A stretch of DNA of 64,000 bases, from the NCBI GenBank assembly GCA_050084515.1, contig CM114274.1:34534001-34598000 (forward strand), read 5' to 3'. Each line of letters begins with the position of its first letter. Position 1 is the first letter of the stretch. Positions 34,552 through 45,239 of this stretch are shown piece by piece. The translations under genes and the position numbers were made by a program. The notes under the pieces were generated by a model, which was given only the letters and a program-made list of their open reading frames with translations, was not told the origin of the DNA and searched no databases. The DNA comes from Blasia pusilla (taxonomy: Eukaryota > Marchantiophyta > Marchantiopsida > Blasiales).

Positions 34552-35543
34552 AGAAATTTCAGAATGGGATTATCCTTTGCATGGACATGTCTCTCAATCA
34601 AATCACTAGGCCAAGTGATGGTACTGCTAAATGCTGCTAAGGTCACCATCTCTCTCGGCCGTTGCTCGATCACTGCACATGTGAATCGAACGGGTAATGA
34701 GCTCAGGCGCCCATCACCTGACTGCCATCCTGGACTGTAGTACACTGACTCCTCCCAATAATCCAAGGCAAACCCCATCGGGTATAACACTGCTCCACCA
34801 ACCAAGACATTGTAGGACTCCGCATCAGTCACTATCGCCTTGGCTCACACCACGGACTCATCTGTAGGATGTCCCTGGCGAATCCTCACCACGACCTCCT
34901 ATCGGGTGAGATACGGTGTGGTACTCACTCCACCCAAGGATGTCTGTATCCGGAATGGACAACACTCCACATCGGCTCTCGTCAAGCCCAATCCTCTGAA
35001 TGACGCTTTCCCCAACATCAAGGGTTGTGCTCCTGAATCCAACAAGATGCGCTGCGGACTAAAAGCTCTACCTCCGGGACTCACCAACTGGAAGACCGCT
35101 CCTCGGTTATCCAACAACACAACACCACGAGAAGCCATGACACGCTCTATCGCGAATCTAGCGGGCATCTCCGCCATCCTAGCAGTCGTAGCCTGCCCGA
35201 GCATCCGCTCCAAGGGCAGGTCCATCACCTCCTCGGCAATCAACTTTGAATGTGATGCAGGAACTCCAACTCCATGCTCACGTAGCGTAGCGGCCAGCCG
35301 AAAAGCCTCGGCGTGCGTACCCCCCAACGTCATAACATCGGAAGCAAAAAATAAAGGCGCGCGGTACACAATGGTGGCCGCCCCTAACAACGTGCTCGAC
35401 ACATGCCCCTCCTGAGCATCAACAATAGGAGTCGTCGCACTCGCTTCTCCCATCGCCCTGCGTGCGTGCACACCAACAACATCACCAACTCTCCAAGAAC
35501 TCTGATCAGGACCCATCGATGGGGTCCTCATAGCCTCGGACAA
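34552..35543 (-). pseudogene. aspartic protease region (element 3)
   Basis: The open part 35543-34899 contains ILLDSGAQPLMLGKASFRG, with an intact D-S-G-A active-site motif. The next frame (34832-34530) has TDAESYNVLVGGAVLYPMGF, the flap and C-terminal half of a retropepsin. It then reads GWQSGDGRLSSLPVRF, which leads to the methyltransferase. Upstream the linker has no clear domain. The protease would process the polyprotein. Confidence 0.82.
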
Positions 35544-37254
35544 CGTGAAAGGCTAAGGAAGCCTAGTCTATTTTCTGGCTTCCCCTCGCTGTGGATCCAA
35601 CTCTGCGGTTGCCCCACGCGTCACAACTATGGCGGCCTCCATATGGGCAACCCCGTACATCCAACCAGGATCCTCCAGATCTCTGGCTGCTTCATATGAT
35701 ATCGTTGCCACGGATGTGGCATCAGGTAACCTCAATTCCATAACGGCAATCTGCTTCTGTAGCTGCTATATCTGAGCAGCCATCCCAGCCTCACGTCCGG
35801 CGTCTCCCTCGGTGCGTCTAGGTGGTGGTACTCTACCTCCTCCACGGGCAGCTCCACCAGCCTGTCGGGAAACTCCAGCTCCTCGTCCCCCAACGGGACC
35901 ACATGGTGTACGCTCTCTAGCCTACCCGGACTGGCTACTCGCTTTGGTGCCCTCTCTGGCCCTCGGCCCGGATGTAACTCAAGATGTAAACTGAAACACC
36001 TGGCGCGTGTATCACCATACCTCAGACAATAGTCACACTAATAACCTCCTGGTGCAACACCATCTCATCCTCTATGGTGAGGCACATGTCCATGACCCTG
36101 ATGAGTGCAATCACATTGATGATGGGCTCCACCACATGACCAATAAGTAATAGTAGGCAGCTGCTGTTGAGCCGCATATGAAGGCGCAAGTCTCTGTGGC
36201 ACGGCCTCCCGCTATCCTCCCTGAGCTGGTGGTGCCACAGTCGACCTATCTCGGAGTCCACGTTGTTGCATAGGTGGTGCAGACAATCGCAACTGCTCTC
36301 GCCCAGAACCCATGGTGGCTACGCTCTCTTCTGCCATGTTGCACTCAATGTTCTTGGCGGTCCTAAAAACATCTCTTAATGTAGGGGAGGTGTTCATAAG
36401 AAGCACCCCCTCCCGCACCCGTGTTTGCAGGGTCCGGTCCAGCATTGCATATCATGACTCGATAGCCAAATCCTCTGTCACCCCCTGAGTGACGTTGATC
36501 AACCGGCGCAAGCGAGTGTAAGCGTCACACAAACTCTCACCCGAGCGCCTTTGGAAGTCGTGGATGCTCCGTAACTTCTCCGTCCGTACCCCCTAGTAGC
36601 TCGCCATGAACTCAACAAAGAACTCAACCATAGGGTTGAACCTAGGACGAACCCGACTGCCCCAGTTTGACTCACACCTCCTAGTACATCAGAAGTGGAA
36701 GACAAAGTAGCCTCTCCTAACTCCTCCTCCTCATTTGGGAATGGCTCTATCCATGACACGTATTGTGGGTCATAGTAGAGCCTCCACGCCTTGATCTCAC
36801 GTGCAAATCTCTGAGAGAACTCATGGTAATCGTCCATGGGTGCCCCCTCTAAATGTTGGAACATACCGTTCCATGCTATAAACGGGTTGAACTCTCTAGA
36901 GTTCCTGGCCCGCTGGGAGTTGCACCAACTCCTAAACTCTGCTATGAAATCGTGCAACTCAATCGTGCCTACTATACTTGAAAACCTACGCGGTCCTCTA
37001 TCGCGGTTGTCCCTCTCGTACGCCCAACAGGTAGGACCACTCACAATGTGTGGCGATGTACTAAAAAACTCCTCTACACCCTCCCCCTCGTCTGACGATG
37101 ACACAGAAGGAGGTCGAGGTGGTCCCTCACGTGGAGACCCTCGGAACCTCGCGCCACTCCGCGTAAATCCTCTAGAGCTACTCTTGGGTTCACCACCTCG
37201 CCTCTCAAAGTCCTGAACGGACGTCGTGATGACCCTCATGCCCCTCTCAGCCAA
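35544..37254 (-). pseudogene. gag with zinc-knuckle remnant (element 3)
   Basis: The N-terminal 251-residue frame starts at 37254 and carries SSDEGEGVEEFFSTSP, IELHDFIAEFRSWCNSQ and MFQHLEGAPMDDYHEFSQRF. The next part is LLMNTSPTLRDVFRTAKNIE. A knuckle CDYCLRYGDTRARC at 35996-36037 has Asp where His is expected. A TAG codon (36038-36040) precedes it, as in element 1. It would form the particle and bind RNA, but stops and shifts break it. Confidence 0.82.
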
Positions 37255-38885
37255 TCACTCTCAACCTCGTGAGTAATCCCTCAATCACTCATCCAAAACA
37301 TGCGGCACTCGATCTACACTCTCCCTCCCCGAGACGTGCGGCAACACGCGGCGTGGTGCGGCAAATCGACCAGGCTATCATCTCATCGACAACCTACCCT
37401 CAACTCTGGACATCCCACACACATCTATGTCCCCTAAACCACATACATAAAGGATGCTCTCAGCCTCCACACACCCAATATCCCCAAATCAACTACCCAA
37501 ATCCCAGAATCCCTCACACATACAGGGTAAAGGACCATAATGGGTAACCTGAACACATGTCGATGTCGCTCCTCATAAATTGCAAATCTCAACCCCCACT
37601 CGGTTGTGGAGACAACTCCTCCAATTAGCAAGTCATACTCCTCCCGTACTCACGCTGCTCAAAACTCCTCGATAGACAGTGCGGTTCCAGCACAACGGTG
37701 CAACGTTGTAGGCGGCACAGAACGACTACGAACGGCACGGCCATCGATGGTGGGATGTGGCACTTGGCGGCATACCCTCCTCAATCAACAATAAACCCAC
37801 TCTGCTTCACAATGATAGTGCGGCTCCGCGATCGAGACGGTGCGGTGCGGCCACGAGCGGCACGGCGCGGCAATCGGCGGCGCGTTGCGGCTACGGGTGT
37901 CACGGCATGGTACTCGATCGTCGTCGAGCGGCTACTAATCATAACATAGCAGCATGAAATCAAAACTCAAACACCATAACCGGAGGTAATCTACCATCAC
38001 TGGTTGATGAGGAAACTTTGATGACGGTGGCGGCCAAACCAAAGTACGTGGTGGCGGCGCAAGTCAGAGAATCAACGGTGGTCGTGGAAGACCCTCCACT
38101 TCGTAATGGTGGAAATGGCAAGAAAAGGGTGGAAAATGTCCGAATGCGGCTCTGAGCAACGCTGGGCAACGGCAACGGCCGATGGTGGCCGGTGGATCGT
38201 TGATGGTGACGACAGACCGTTGACCGTTGACGGTGATGGTTGACCATCGACGGTGACGGTTGACCATCAACGGTGATAGTTGACTATTGAACGGTGATGG
38301 TGACTATGACGGCGACAGCCGCCGCCGGCGTGGCGACTGGTTTAGGGTTTGAACAATTTAACCCTAAAAATCGCCTAGCAATGGCAGTTTTGCAAGATTG
38401 ACCATAATTTTTTACTCGCAACTCCAAATTGCACACCGTTTGTTGCACAACGTGCAAAACTTCACAATCTACATCTATGTAAAAAATATTTGAAATTGAA
38501 CATTCCAGTAAAAACTGACAGGGACTGTTGTAAAGCCCAATGTCTCTTTCTCCTACACAAAAATTGGCAGTGCTTCCGTGCTGATTTCTCCCAACGAAAA
38601 TGTAAAACCTGTAAAAATACAAATCAGCAAGCTACATGGTGTTTCCAAGAGCACCTAAATGGGGAAATCCTCCCCCATAATCAATCCATATCAGAAAATT
38701 GGGCAACGCTTCCGCGCACCACCCTTTTACACGAAAAATCGGCAAATGCAAAGCACAATCAAAGCAGCCTTTGCTCCGGTGAGCACTCCCATGAGCCGTT
38801 GAACGGGGAACACGGTCGCTAACCTGCAAAAACAGCGAGTGACTAGCGAGCTCCCCCATGAAGCTCTCTCACTCTCTTATTCTCT
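37255..38885 (-). other. untranslated leader of element 3
   Basis: The leader contains a GC-rich CGGC block (37830-37920), a 20-21-bp minisatellite of GGTGACGGTTGACCATCGAC type (about 38190-38300), and the conserved hairpin at 38638-38655 with one arm partly degraded (GGTGTTT/GAGCACC). It joins segment B at TTTGTAAAGTAAG. I see no conserved protein. Confidence 0.65.
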
Positions 38886-39412
38886 CATTCTCTCTTTGTA
38901 AAGTAAGATCCAATCTCTCTCTACACCATCTCACACCATAGCTCTCAAAGGTGTGCACTCTCTCTCATGTCAAACCAAACCCACTCTCCTTATGAGAGGC
39001 TTGGGTTACACTCACAAGGCAAGGAACCATAGGTCCGCCGCCTCATGCCAAAAGGTTCAACAAAGAGAGAATGAGCTCTCAAGCTCTCTCTCCTTGAGGT
39101 ATACCCCTCCCCTCTTCCAAGCTCTCTCCATGGTAGCCTATTCTCCCAAGTCACCTCCTTGGCTCTTGACCTGATGTAGGAGGTCAAGGGCCACTTACCA
39201 AAAATATAAAATCGATCATATACTCAAAATGGTACTGACCTAAAATAGTAAGTTCCTCAATATGGCTCCAAATGAGCCGAAACGAAGGGGAAACCTACTC
39301 TCTCACGTTTCCCGGGGCCTCAGCAAGTCATCCTCGGCCTACTGAGCATGTCCTCCACTACTCACAAAGGCGCTCTACTAGATCTCACCGATCTATCCTA
39401 AAAGATGTGACA
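38886..39412 (-). repeat. 5' terminal segment B of element 3
   Basis: This B copy ends GATGTGACA at 39412 and has no segment A between it and the flank (TGGTTGAG). The leader/B junction is the same as in elements 1 and 2. Confidence 0.87.
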
Positions 39413-40586
39413 TGGTTGAGAGACCTTGAGATCGATCTTAAAGACCCTAGAGCGGAAAATGAGATAGTGGGCTAGTACTTTTCAAGACAGGTATGTGCCT
39501 TCATACCAATCTTAGGAGAAAGTGGCTTAATTTCTTGTGGTGTACCAAGGACAAATGAAGACATGTGGCTAGCCTTAAGGCGAGTCCTAGGTTGAGGATG
39601 ACTAGCTTGGAAGTCGAAAGAAGATGAGACTAACGTTGATGCCATGAAATTAGTCGTAAAATGCTAATGGGAAAAAGTTCAATCACAAGATATGAAGGCA
39701 TAAGATGCGCAATTATGCATGAGATCCATAGAATATGAGACAAGGGGCCAAGGTGAGGTTAGTAAGTCAAGAAGGGACGAGAACAAGATTGCACGAAAAC
39801 GGAAAAGTCCATCCACGCCACGGATCCCCTACTTGAGTGTTTTTGGCATCCTAATAACCCGTATAGGCTCAGGACGCAAGAGCCTATACAGCCTTAGGAG
39901 GGCAGGGATAGAACAGGTATGGGGGATATAAGCCCTTGCCTAGTCCACGCACGACCCGCACCAACTCTCAGTTGGGCTTGCACATGGCCCGTGCAAGTGC
40001 TCGTAACCGAGTTAGAAGGGTGGGTAGTTGCGGGCTTCTGAGCGCGAGTTTATGCTACAGGCAAGGGGGGCTCGGATGTGGGCCACGAGTACTCGGGCCT
40101 GTATTGACATGTCTTTCCTAAGGGTAAATCCGCGAACTCGAACTTTGTCCATATGCAACCTTGGGCAAAAACAAACACAAAACTCACCCAAGTTATCTTG
40201 GGGTCCAACTAGCCAAACTTGGAGTTGGTAGTTCTCATTCATGTGTGGACTTAGTGCTAGATATAGTAGGTTAGATGGATATTGAATAATTAGGATTGAG
40301 TTGTTGGGGTTTTGAATAGGATAATTCTTTTACTCACAATGCTTATGGTGGGAGTCTCTTTAAGGCCTAGCAAAGAGGAGTACATCAAGTTGAGCAATAC
40401 GTCTATGACATGGTACTAGAGCAAACCACCAAATAGGCCATGCAATAGTATGCAATCTCAATGGGGGATACCATCATGGTGAAAGAAGACAATAAGCCGA
40501 GGAAAGGTAAGAAGAAAATCACTAAGCTCAAGCCATCCCGCACGAGGTGGGAGGTTTGCGGGTATAGTGGGGCGCGGTTTAACCGT
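39413..40586. other. gene-free segment
   Basis: No gene is recognised. A short inverted repeat lies at 39861-39889 (10-bp arms GTATAGGCTC, 9-nt loop). Some of this sequence may be the continuation of 29340-29401 across the element 3 insertion. Confidence 0.5.
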
Positions 40587-41206
40587 TGTCGTGTGCATAC
40601 ACATCACTACACAACATACATCACTGTCACCGAACATACACAAACACACACATCCCATGTTAACTCATGGTATCCAAACAACGAGACAAGAAGTACCAAA
40701 ATATCTCTAATAAAATAAGATCCAATCTCTCAAAACATCATAGTTCTCACATGTCTCTCTCAATATCAAACCAAACCCACTCTCCTAATGAGAGGCTTCG
40801 GTTACACTCACAAGGCAAGGGACCATAGCTCCGCTGCCTCGTGCCAAGAGGTTCAACAAAGAGAGAATGAGCTCTCAAGCTCTCTCCTTGAGGTATACCC
40901 CTTCCTTCTCCCAAACTCTCTCCATGGTAACCTATGCTCCCAAGTCACCTCCTTGGCTCTTGATCTAATGAAGGAGGTCAAGGGACACTTACCAAGAATA
41001 GAAATTTGATCATATACTCAAAACGGCAATTACCTAAAATAGTAAGTTTCTCAATATGGCTCAAAATGAGCCGAAACGAAGGGAAAACCTGCTCTCTCAG
41101 GTTTCTCGGGGCTTCAGTAGGTCATCCTCAACCTCTTGAGTCTGTCCTCCACTACTCCCGAATGCGTTCTACTAGATCTCACCGATCTATCCGAAAAAAC
41201 GTGACA
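40587..41206 (-). mobile_element. solo terminal repeat (BA unit) of the same Gypsy family
   Basis: The plus strand reads TGTCGTGTGCATACAC to ACGTGACA, containing one A and one B segment and nothing else. The flanking 4-mers are CCGT and TCGT, a target duplication with one change. It is the expected product of recombination between the two B segments of a B...A-B-A insertion. Confidence 0.82.
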
Positions 41207-41498
41207 TCGTGCCCCACTGTATGGGAATGAACTGTATGGACTAGAAATCCCATTGGAGTTCAAGGATCTTGGGAGACTTGCAAGGGAGTTTGATCAAATT
41301 AAGGGTCTTGGAGGCAAAAATCTATTTGTTAAGATATCGCCCCAAGACACGTATCATTACACAAGAGGAACTTGATCTTGAGTTTTTCCCAATGCACAAT
41401 ATGCAAAAGTAACTTCACTAGAGAGACGGAAGATGAGTGCCAATTTACCAAAACTCAAAATAGAACCACGAGGATGCAATCGCTTGCAAGTTTAAATA

Positions 41499-41944
41499 TG
41501 TCACATCTTTTAGGATAGATCGACAAGATATGGTAAAGCGCCTTCGAGGGTACTGGAGGACAGGCTCAAGAGATCGAGGATGACTTGCTGAAGCTACGAG
41601 TAACCTGAGAGAGCAGGCTTCCCCTCCGTTTCGGCTCATTTGGAGCCATATAGAGAAATTTACTATTTATGATAAGTTCCCATTTTTAATATAGTTGACT
41701 TTTCTACTTTGGGAAGTGGCCCTTGACTTGCTATAACAGGTCAAAAATCAAGGAGATGACCCGCAAGTATAGGTTACTCTGGTGAGAGTTTGGGAGAGAG
41801 AAGGGGATATATCTCTAAGAGAGAGAGCTTGAGAGCTCATTCTCTCTTTGTCGAACCTCTTACCATGAGGCGGCGGAGCTATGGTCTTCCTTGCCTGGTG
41901 TGTGTGACCCAAGCCTCTCATTAGGAGAATGGGTTTGGTTTGAC

Positions 41945-42017
<73 letters not shown>

Positions 42018-42166
42018 TGTGTGAGATCTACTTGATTTATTGGAGATATTTTGGTACTTTGGGTCTCGATGTTTGGATGCCATGAGTTAGCATAAGATCG
42101 TGCATTTTTGTGTGTGTGTTTGGTGACAACAATGTATGTTGTATAGCGATGTGTATGCGTACGAAA
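41499..42166 (+). mobile_element. solo terminal repeat (BA unit), opposite orientation, with GA microsatellite
   Basis: It starts TGTCACATC and ends GCGTACGAAA, reading B then A on the plus strand. The flanking 4-mers are AATA and AATG. A GA tract of about 69 bases (41947-42015) replaces the short GAGAGA run of other copies. It faces the solo repeat at 40587-41206, leaving 292 bp between them. Confidence 0.8.
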
Positions 42167-43830
42167 AATGAGATCTATTGTGCTATCTCTGAGGCCTTAA
42201 AAGGATCAACCACAAGCCCAAATGGAAAATGTAATTGAGAAGACCATAAAGATTTGTAGCTCAACTCTGTTCTCATTACCATCAAATTAGTTGGAAGATG
42301 TGAGAAAGTAGTCACTTGTTTAGAGGGATAAGATGGATATCGAGTGCCTTGAGCAATTGGTGACTAAGGTAGAGCATGTCTTTGGAACTTCCTAAGTTCT
42401 TAAGGCTAGGTGGGGATTTCAATCCTCTTTGGCATTAGAGGTATGTGCTTTCATATGCTATATTGAGTGAGATTGGGGCTAGGATTGGGTCTACTAATTA
42501 GAAATAGAGTTGGCACAATGTGTGCTAGGGTAGCAAGATAGGATCTTATACCAAGACGAGAGGTCCCGATAGAAGGATACATATATTTTGCGATTTTGAG
42601 AGGATGGTAGCTATACAACACTAGCGGTACCTTATCTTTTGCAATGAGTATGATTGATGAAACATGCCAATCATGAAGGGAACATATGACTTACTCAAAG
42701 TAAAATATTGGTGGATTAACATGCAAATAGATGTATAACAATTTTCTTGGAATTGTAGGATGTGAGATCTAGTAAGCATCCTTCAATGCTCTAATTCCAC
42801 CATCGTCGTGCACCTACTCCCCTGAACGTTGGTCTTGTGGGTCGCAATCGGTAGCCTTCAACACATCACACTCTCTTAACTAATATGGACCCAAACACAT
42901 CCCCATCAGTTATGATTTGGGCCAACCAGCCTTGTGTCTCTTGAGTGTGGGTCTCTGATCAACCTTCAAGCTCAATCGATCCAGATAAGGGTTAGATGTC
43001 GACCTAACTTCTAACTCCTCAATCCCAAAGTAGGCAAGTCCTTCAAAACTTCAGCCAGACTTCCTTGGTAGTCTAGGGACTTGAAATGAAGCTAGCGTGC
43101 TTGGCGATCCCAAATACCCAATGGACCTTGAACATGTTTCTAATTGAGACTCAACCTTTGAGTCTCAAGTCAAAGTCCAAGGTTGCTATGCATGATTGAT
43201 CCATATGAACTTGGTTTGGTATCGAAATCCCAATACCAAACACTCAATCCATCCCGTGCCTTCGGTTCACCCCCATGGTGCCCAAGATGGAATTTATGTT
43301 CCAAACATCCGTGGAGACCTTTCCCTTTACTTTCAGTTTTAGAGATCCTCACCGCGCCTTACATATAGGGAAGTCTTTCTGCGTTTCTCCTTATGGCCCT
43401 TAACCCAATTATCAATCCGATAGCTCGAGAATGATTTCCAAACCTATGATCATGAGTTTTTTTTTGATTTTCAGTGCATTAGAATCAATTTCTCACAAGA
43501 TTTTTAATGCCACCTTATTCATCCAAAATGCATGTTGCATCTAGCCATTATAATCTCAAACATGAAAACTCCCAAATGCTCAATCATGTTCTAAATAAGG
43601 TGCAATCCCCTTAGGGCCCAATTCTTTAACACTTCTCAAATCCGGCTTGACATTTGGTCTCCTTGGTTACTAAATCACAACCTCGTAAAGGCTAGTGCCC
43701 TGTTTATGCAACTTATGTCTCACTTTACCAATGAATAATGCAACAAAATAGACCCATCACCACACCAATCAGGGAATAGAAAATTGGCGGCCCTCTATAC
43801 TGGGATCTGGCTCTAAGCCGAGCGTTTAGT
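42167..43830. other. gene-free region before the gene-rich tract
   Basis: No gene is recognised. The sequence is AT-rich with scattered short open frames. The GC content rises sharply at about 43800, towards the MOSC gene. Confidence 0.5.
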
Positions 43831-44046
43831 GTGTCCAAGCGGTTAATTCAACACCCACGCTCGCACTCACCGAGTTTTGGGCCCTTTCCTCCTCAAAGAC
43901 GTCATTTCGTGACGCTCGGAGCTCGTCTCTCGAACATTGTTTGGAGGAGCGGGATGCAATCCTCTTGGTCAGCTTTGCGCTGCTTCGCGGGTGCGCTGCA
44001 TCTCGACGGCCGCTCAAAGGAATCCTCCCAGCACGCCTCCGAACGC

Positions 44047-44262
44047 CCGATTCGCGCGACGAGAACCGGCTGTAGTGCATCTCTCACGAGGGAATTCTCA
44101 GCGCAGGGATCCGACTGCCCAATTTGCGCGGCGAGAATCGGCTGTAGGCCATCTCTCACGAGGGACTTCTCAGCGCCCGCATCCGACTGCTCGATTTGCG
44201 CGGCGAGAATCGGCTGTAGGCCATCTCTCTCGAGGGAATTCTCAGCGCAGGGATCCGACTGC
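44047..44262. repeat. 72-bp tandem repeat, three units, upstream of the MOSC gene
   Basis: The word CCGACTGC recurs at 44111, 44183 and 44255, and the sequence between recurrences is about 85-90% alike. A unit includes TTTGCGCGGCGAGAATCGGC and CTCTCACGAGGGA. Because 72 is a multiple of three, several frames stay open, which creates the ORFs seen here. The repeat probably lies in the promoter or 5' untranslated region. Confidence 0.85.
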
Positions 44263-44326
44263 CGGACTTGGGTCGCGCAAGGGGAAGGGTGAGTAGAGAC
44301 AGAGCTCCGTCGAGGGAAAGAAGAGC

Positions 44327-44872
44327 ATGGCTGGTCCTGTGGTCACGGCCGTGAGCGTGAGTGTGAATCACACCTTCAGCAAAGTGAACCAGAGCAGCAT
44401 CCAACTCCTGACGGGTTTGGGCGTCGCTGGAGATGCGCACGCGGGGAAAACTGTCCAGCACTTGTCGAGAAAAGTGGTGAAGCCGCAGTTGCGAAACCTT
44501 CGGCAGGTCCATCTAATCGACGCCGAGCTTCACGACGAGCTCAAGGCCGCGGGTTTCGACGTCGCGGCCGGCGCCATGGGCGAGAACATCACCACGAGAG
44601 GGCTCGATCTTCTGAGTCTGCCGTTGGGAACCAAATTGCACATCGGTTCGGATGCGGTGATCGAGCTGACAGGTCTGCGCAACCCCTGCAAGCAGCTGAA
44701 CGGATTCCAAGACGGACTGATGAAGGCCGTGCTCGCTCGCGACGAGCACGGGAAGCTCATTCGCAAAGCCGGTGTTATGGCTGTGGTGTGCCAGGGTGCC
44801 GAGGTGCGTCCCGGGGACCATATCCGAGTGGAGCTACCTCCTCAGCCGCACGAGCCGCTGCCTGTGGTGTGA
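44327..44872 (+). CDS. MOSC domain protein, single exon
   Basis: This is a 181-residue intronless gene. The MOSC (Moco sulfurase C-terminal) fold is indicated by VAGDAHAGKTVQHLSR (residues 33-48), GAMGENITTRGLDL (82-95), LPLGTKLHIG (98-107) and ELTGLRNPCKQLN (113-125), where C121 is the conserved MOSC cysteine. The product end is VRPGDHIRVELP. It is a compact stand-alone MOSC protein without the beta-barrel or aminotransferase parts of mARC or ABA3, and it resembles bacterial YiiM-type proteins in layout. MOSC proteins bind or transfer sulfur or the molybdenum cofactor, but this one's substrate is unknown. An AATAAA signal follows at 44994. No targeting peptide is evident. The start ATG at 44327 fits the first conserved strand; a longer upstream frame is not supported. 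Confidence 0.9.
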   Translation: MAGPVVTAVSVSVNHTFSKVNQSSIQLLTGLGVAGDAHAGKTVQHLSRKVVKPQLRNLRQVHLIDAELHDELKAAGFDVAAGAMGENITTRGLDLLSLPLGTKLHIGSDAVIELTGLRNPCKQLNGFQDGLMKAVLARDEHGKLIRKAGVMAVVCQGAEVRPGDHIRVELPPQPHEPLPVV

Positions 44873-44993
44873 GTGCGCATCTCGTCCGCGAGCCCCGGGA
44901 AAAAACATAGTAGCTCAGTCGGTAAGAGGTAACGGGAGAGCTCATTCATTGAAGCTTCGCTTGCGTGAGGTGAGTATTGTGGAAGATTGTTAC

Positions 44994-44999
44994 AATAAA
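44994..44999 (+). terminator. candidate polyadenylation signal of the MOSC gene
   Basis: AATAAA lies about 120 bases after the stop codon, in the short gap between the convergent MOSC and hydrolase genes. Confidence 0.5.
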
Positions 45000-45239
45000 A
45001 TGTTGTACATCGAGGCAATTTCCTCTCAATAGTCCGTGCTTTGGAAGATGAGTGTGAGAATAAACTACGGAGAACGGATGAGGAAAGTTTTCCGATTGAG
45101 CGAGAAACTCGTGCTCTGCGGAGGAGGAACTTGTCTCTCGACGAGTCGGTTGAATTGGAAGATATGTGAGCGAAGCACCGACGAGGGGGATAGCATGGCT
45201 CCGCTTGGAAGCGTTTCCGATTGGGGATCCTACTCGTGC

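Larger units (their letters stand above)
29402..39412 (-). mobile_element. element 3: near-complete Gypsy element encoding methyltransferase and PHD finger
   Basis: This 10.0-kb copy runs in sense from 39412 to 29402: B, leader, gag, protease, DNA methyltransferase, reverse transcriptase, RNase H, integrase, PHD finger, A, B (shortened), A. Ends are TGTC/GACA. The flanking 4-mers are TGGG (left) and TGGT (right), a target duplication with one change. It is the best template for reading the family because no domain is missing. It has frameshifts (for example a short deletion near 31135 in the integrase zinc region) and stops in most domains, so it cannot encode a full polyprotein. Confidence 0.9.

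Noticed and set aside
29402-39412. Assignment to DIRS/PAT/Ngaro tyrosine-recombinase elements because of split repeats
   Set aside because: The element encodes a DDE integrase with HHCC zinc region and an aspartic protease. I see no tyrosine recombinase, and insertions have short target duplications.
40582-41211. Alternative target duplication TCGTG around the solo repeat, with ends TGCATAC...GACA
   Set aside because: It is a perfect 5-mer, but the CATA-flanked element 2 clearly starts at TGTC, and TCGTG belongs to the conserved start of segment A in other copies. I therefore prefer CCGT/TCGT with TGTC/GACA ends.
43831-44296. Two overlapping open frames upstream of MOSC with 24-residue repeats
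   Set aside because: They are created by a 72-bp tandem repeat whose period is a multiple of three, so more than one frame stays open. There is no link to the MOSC start.
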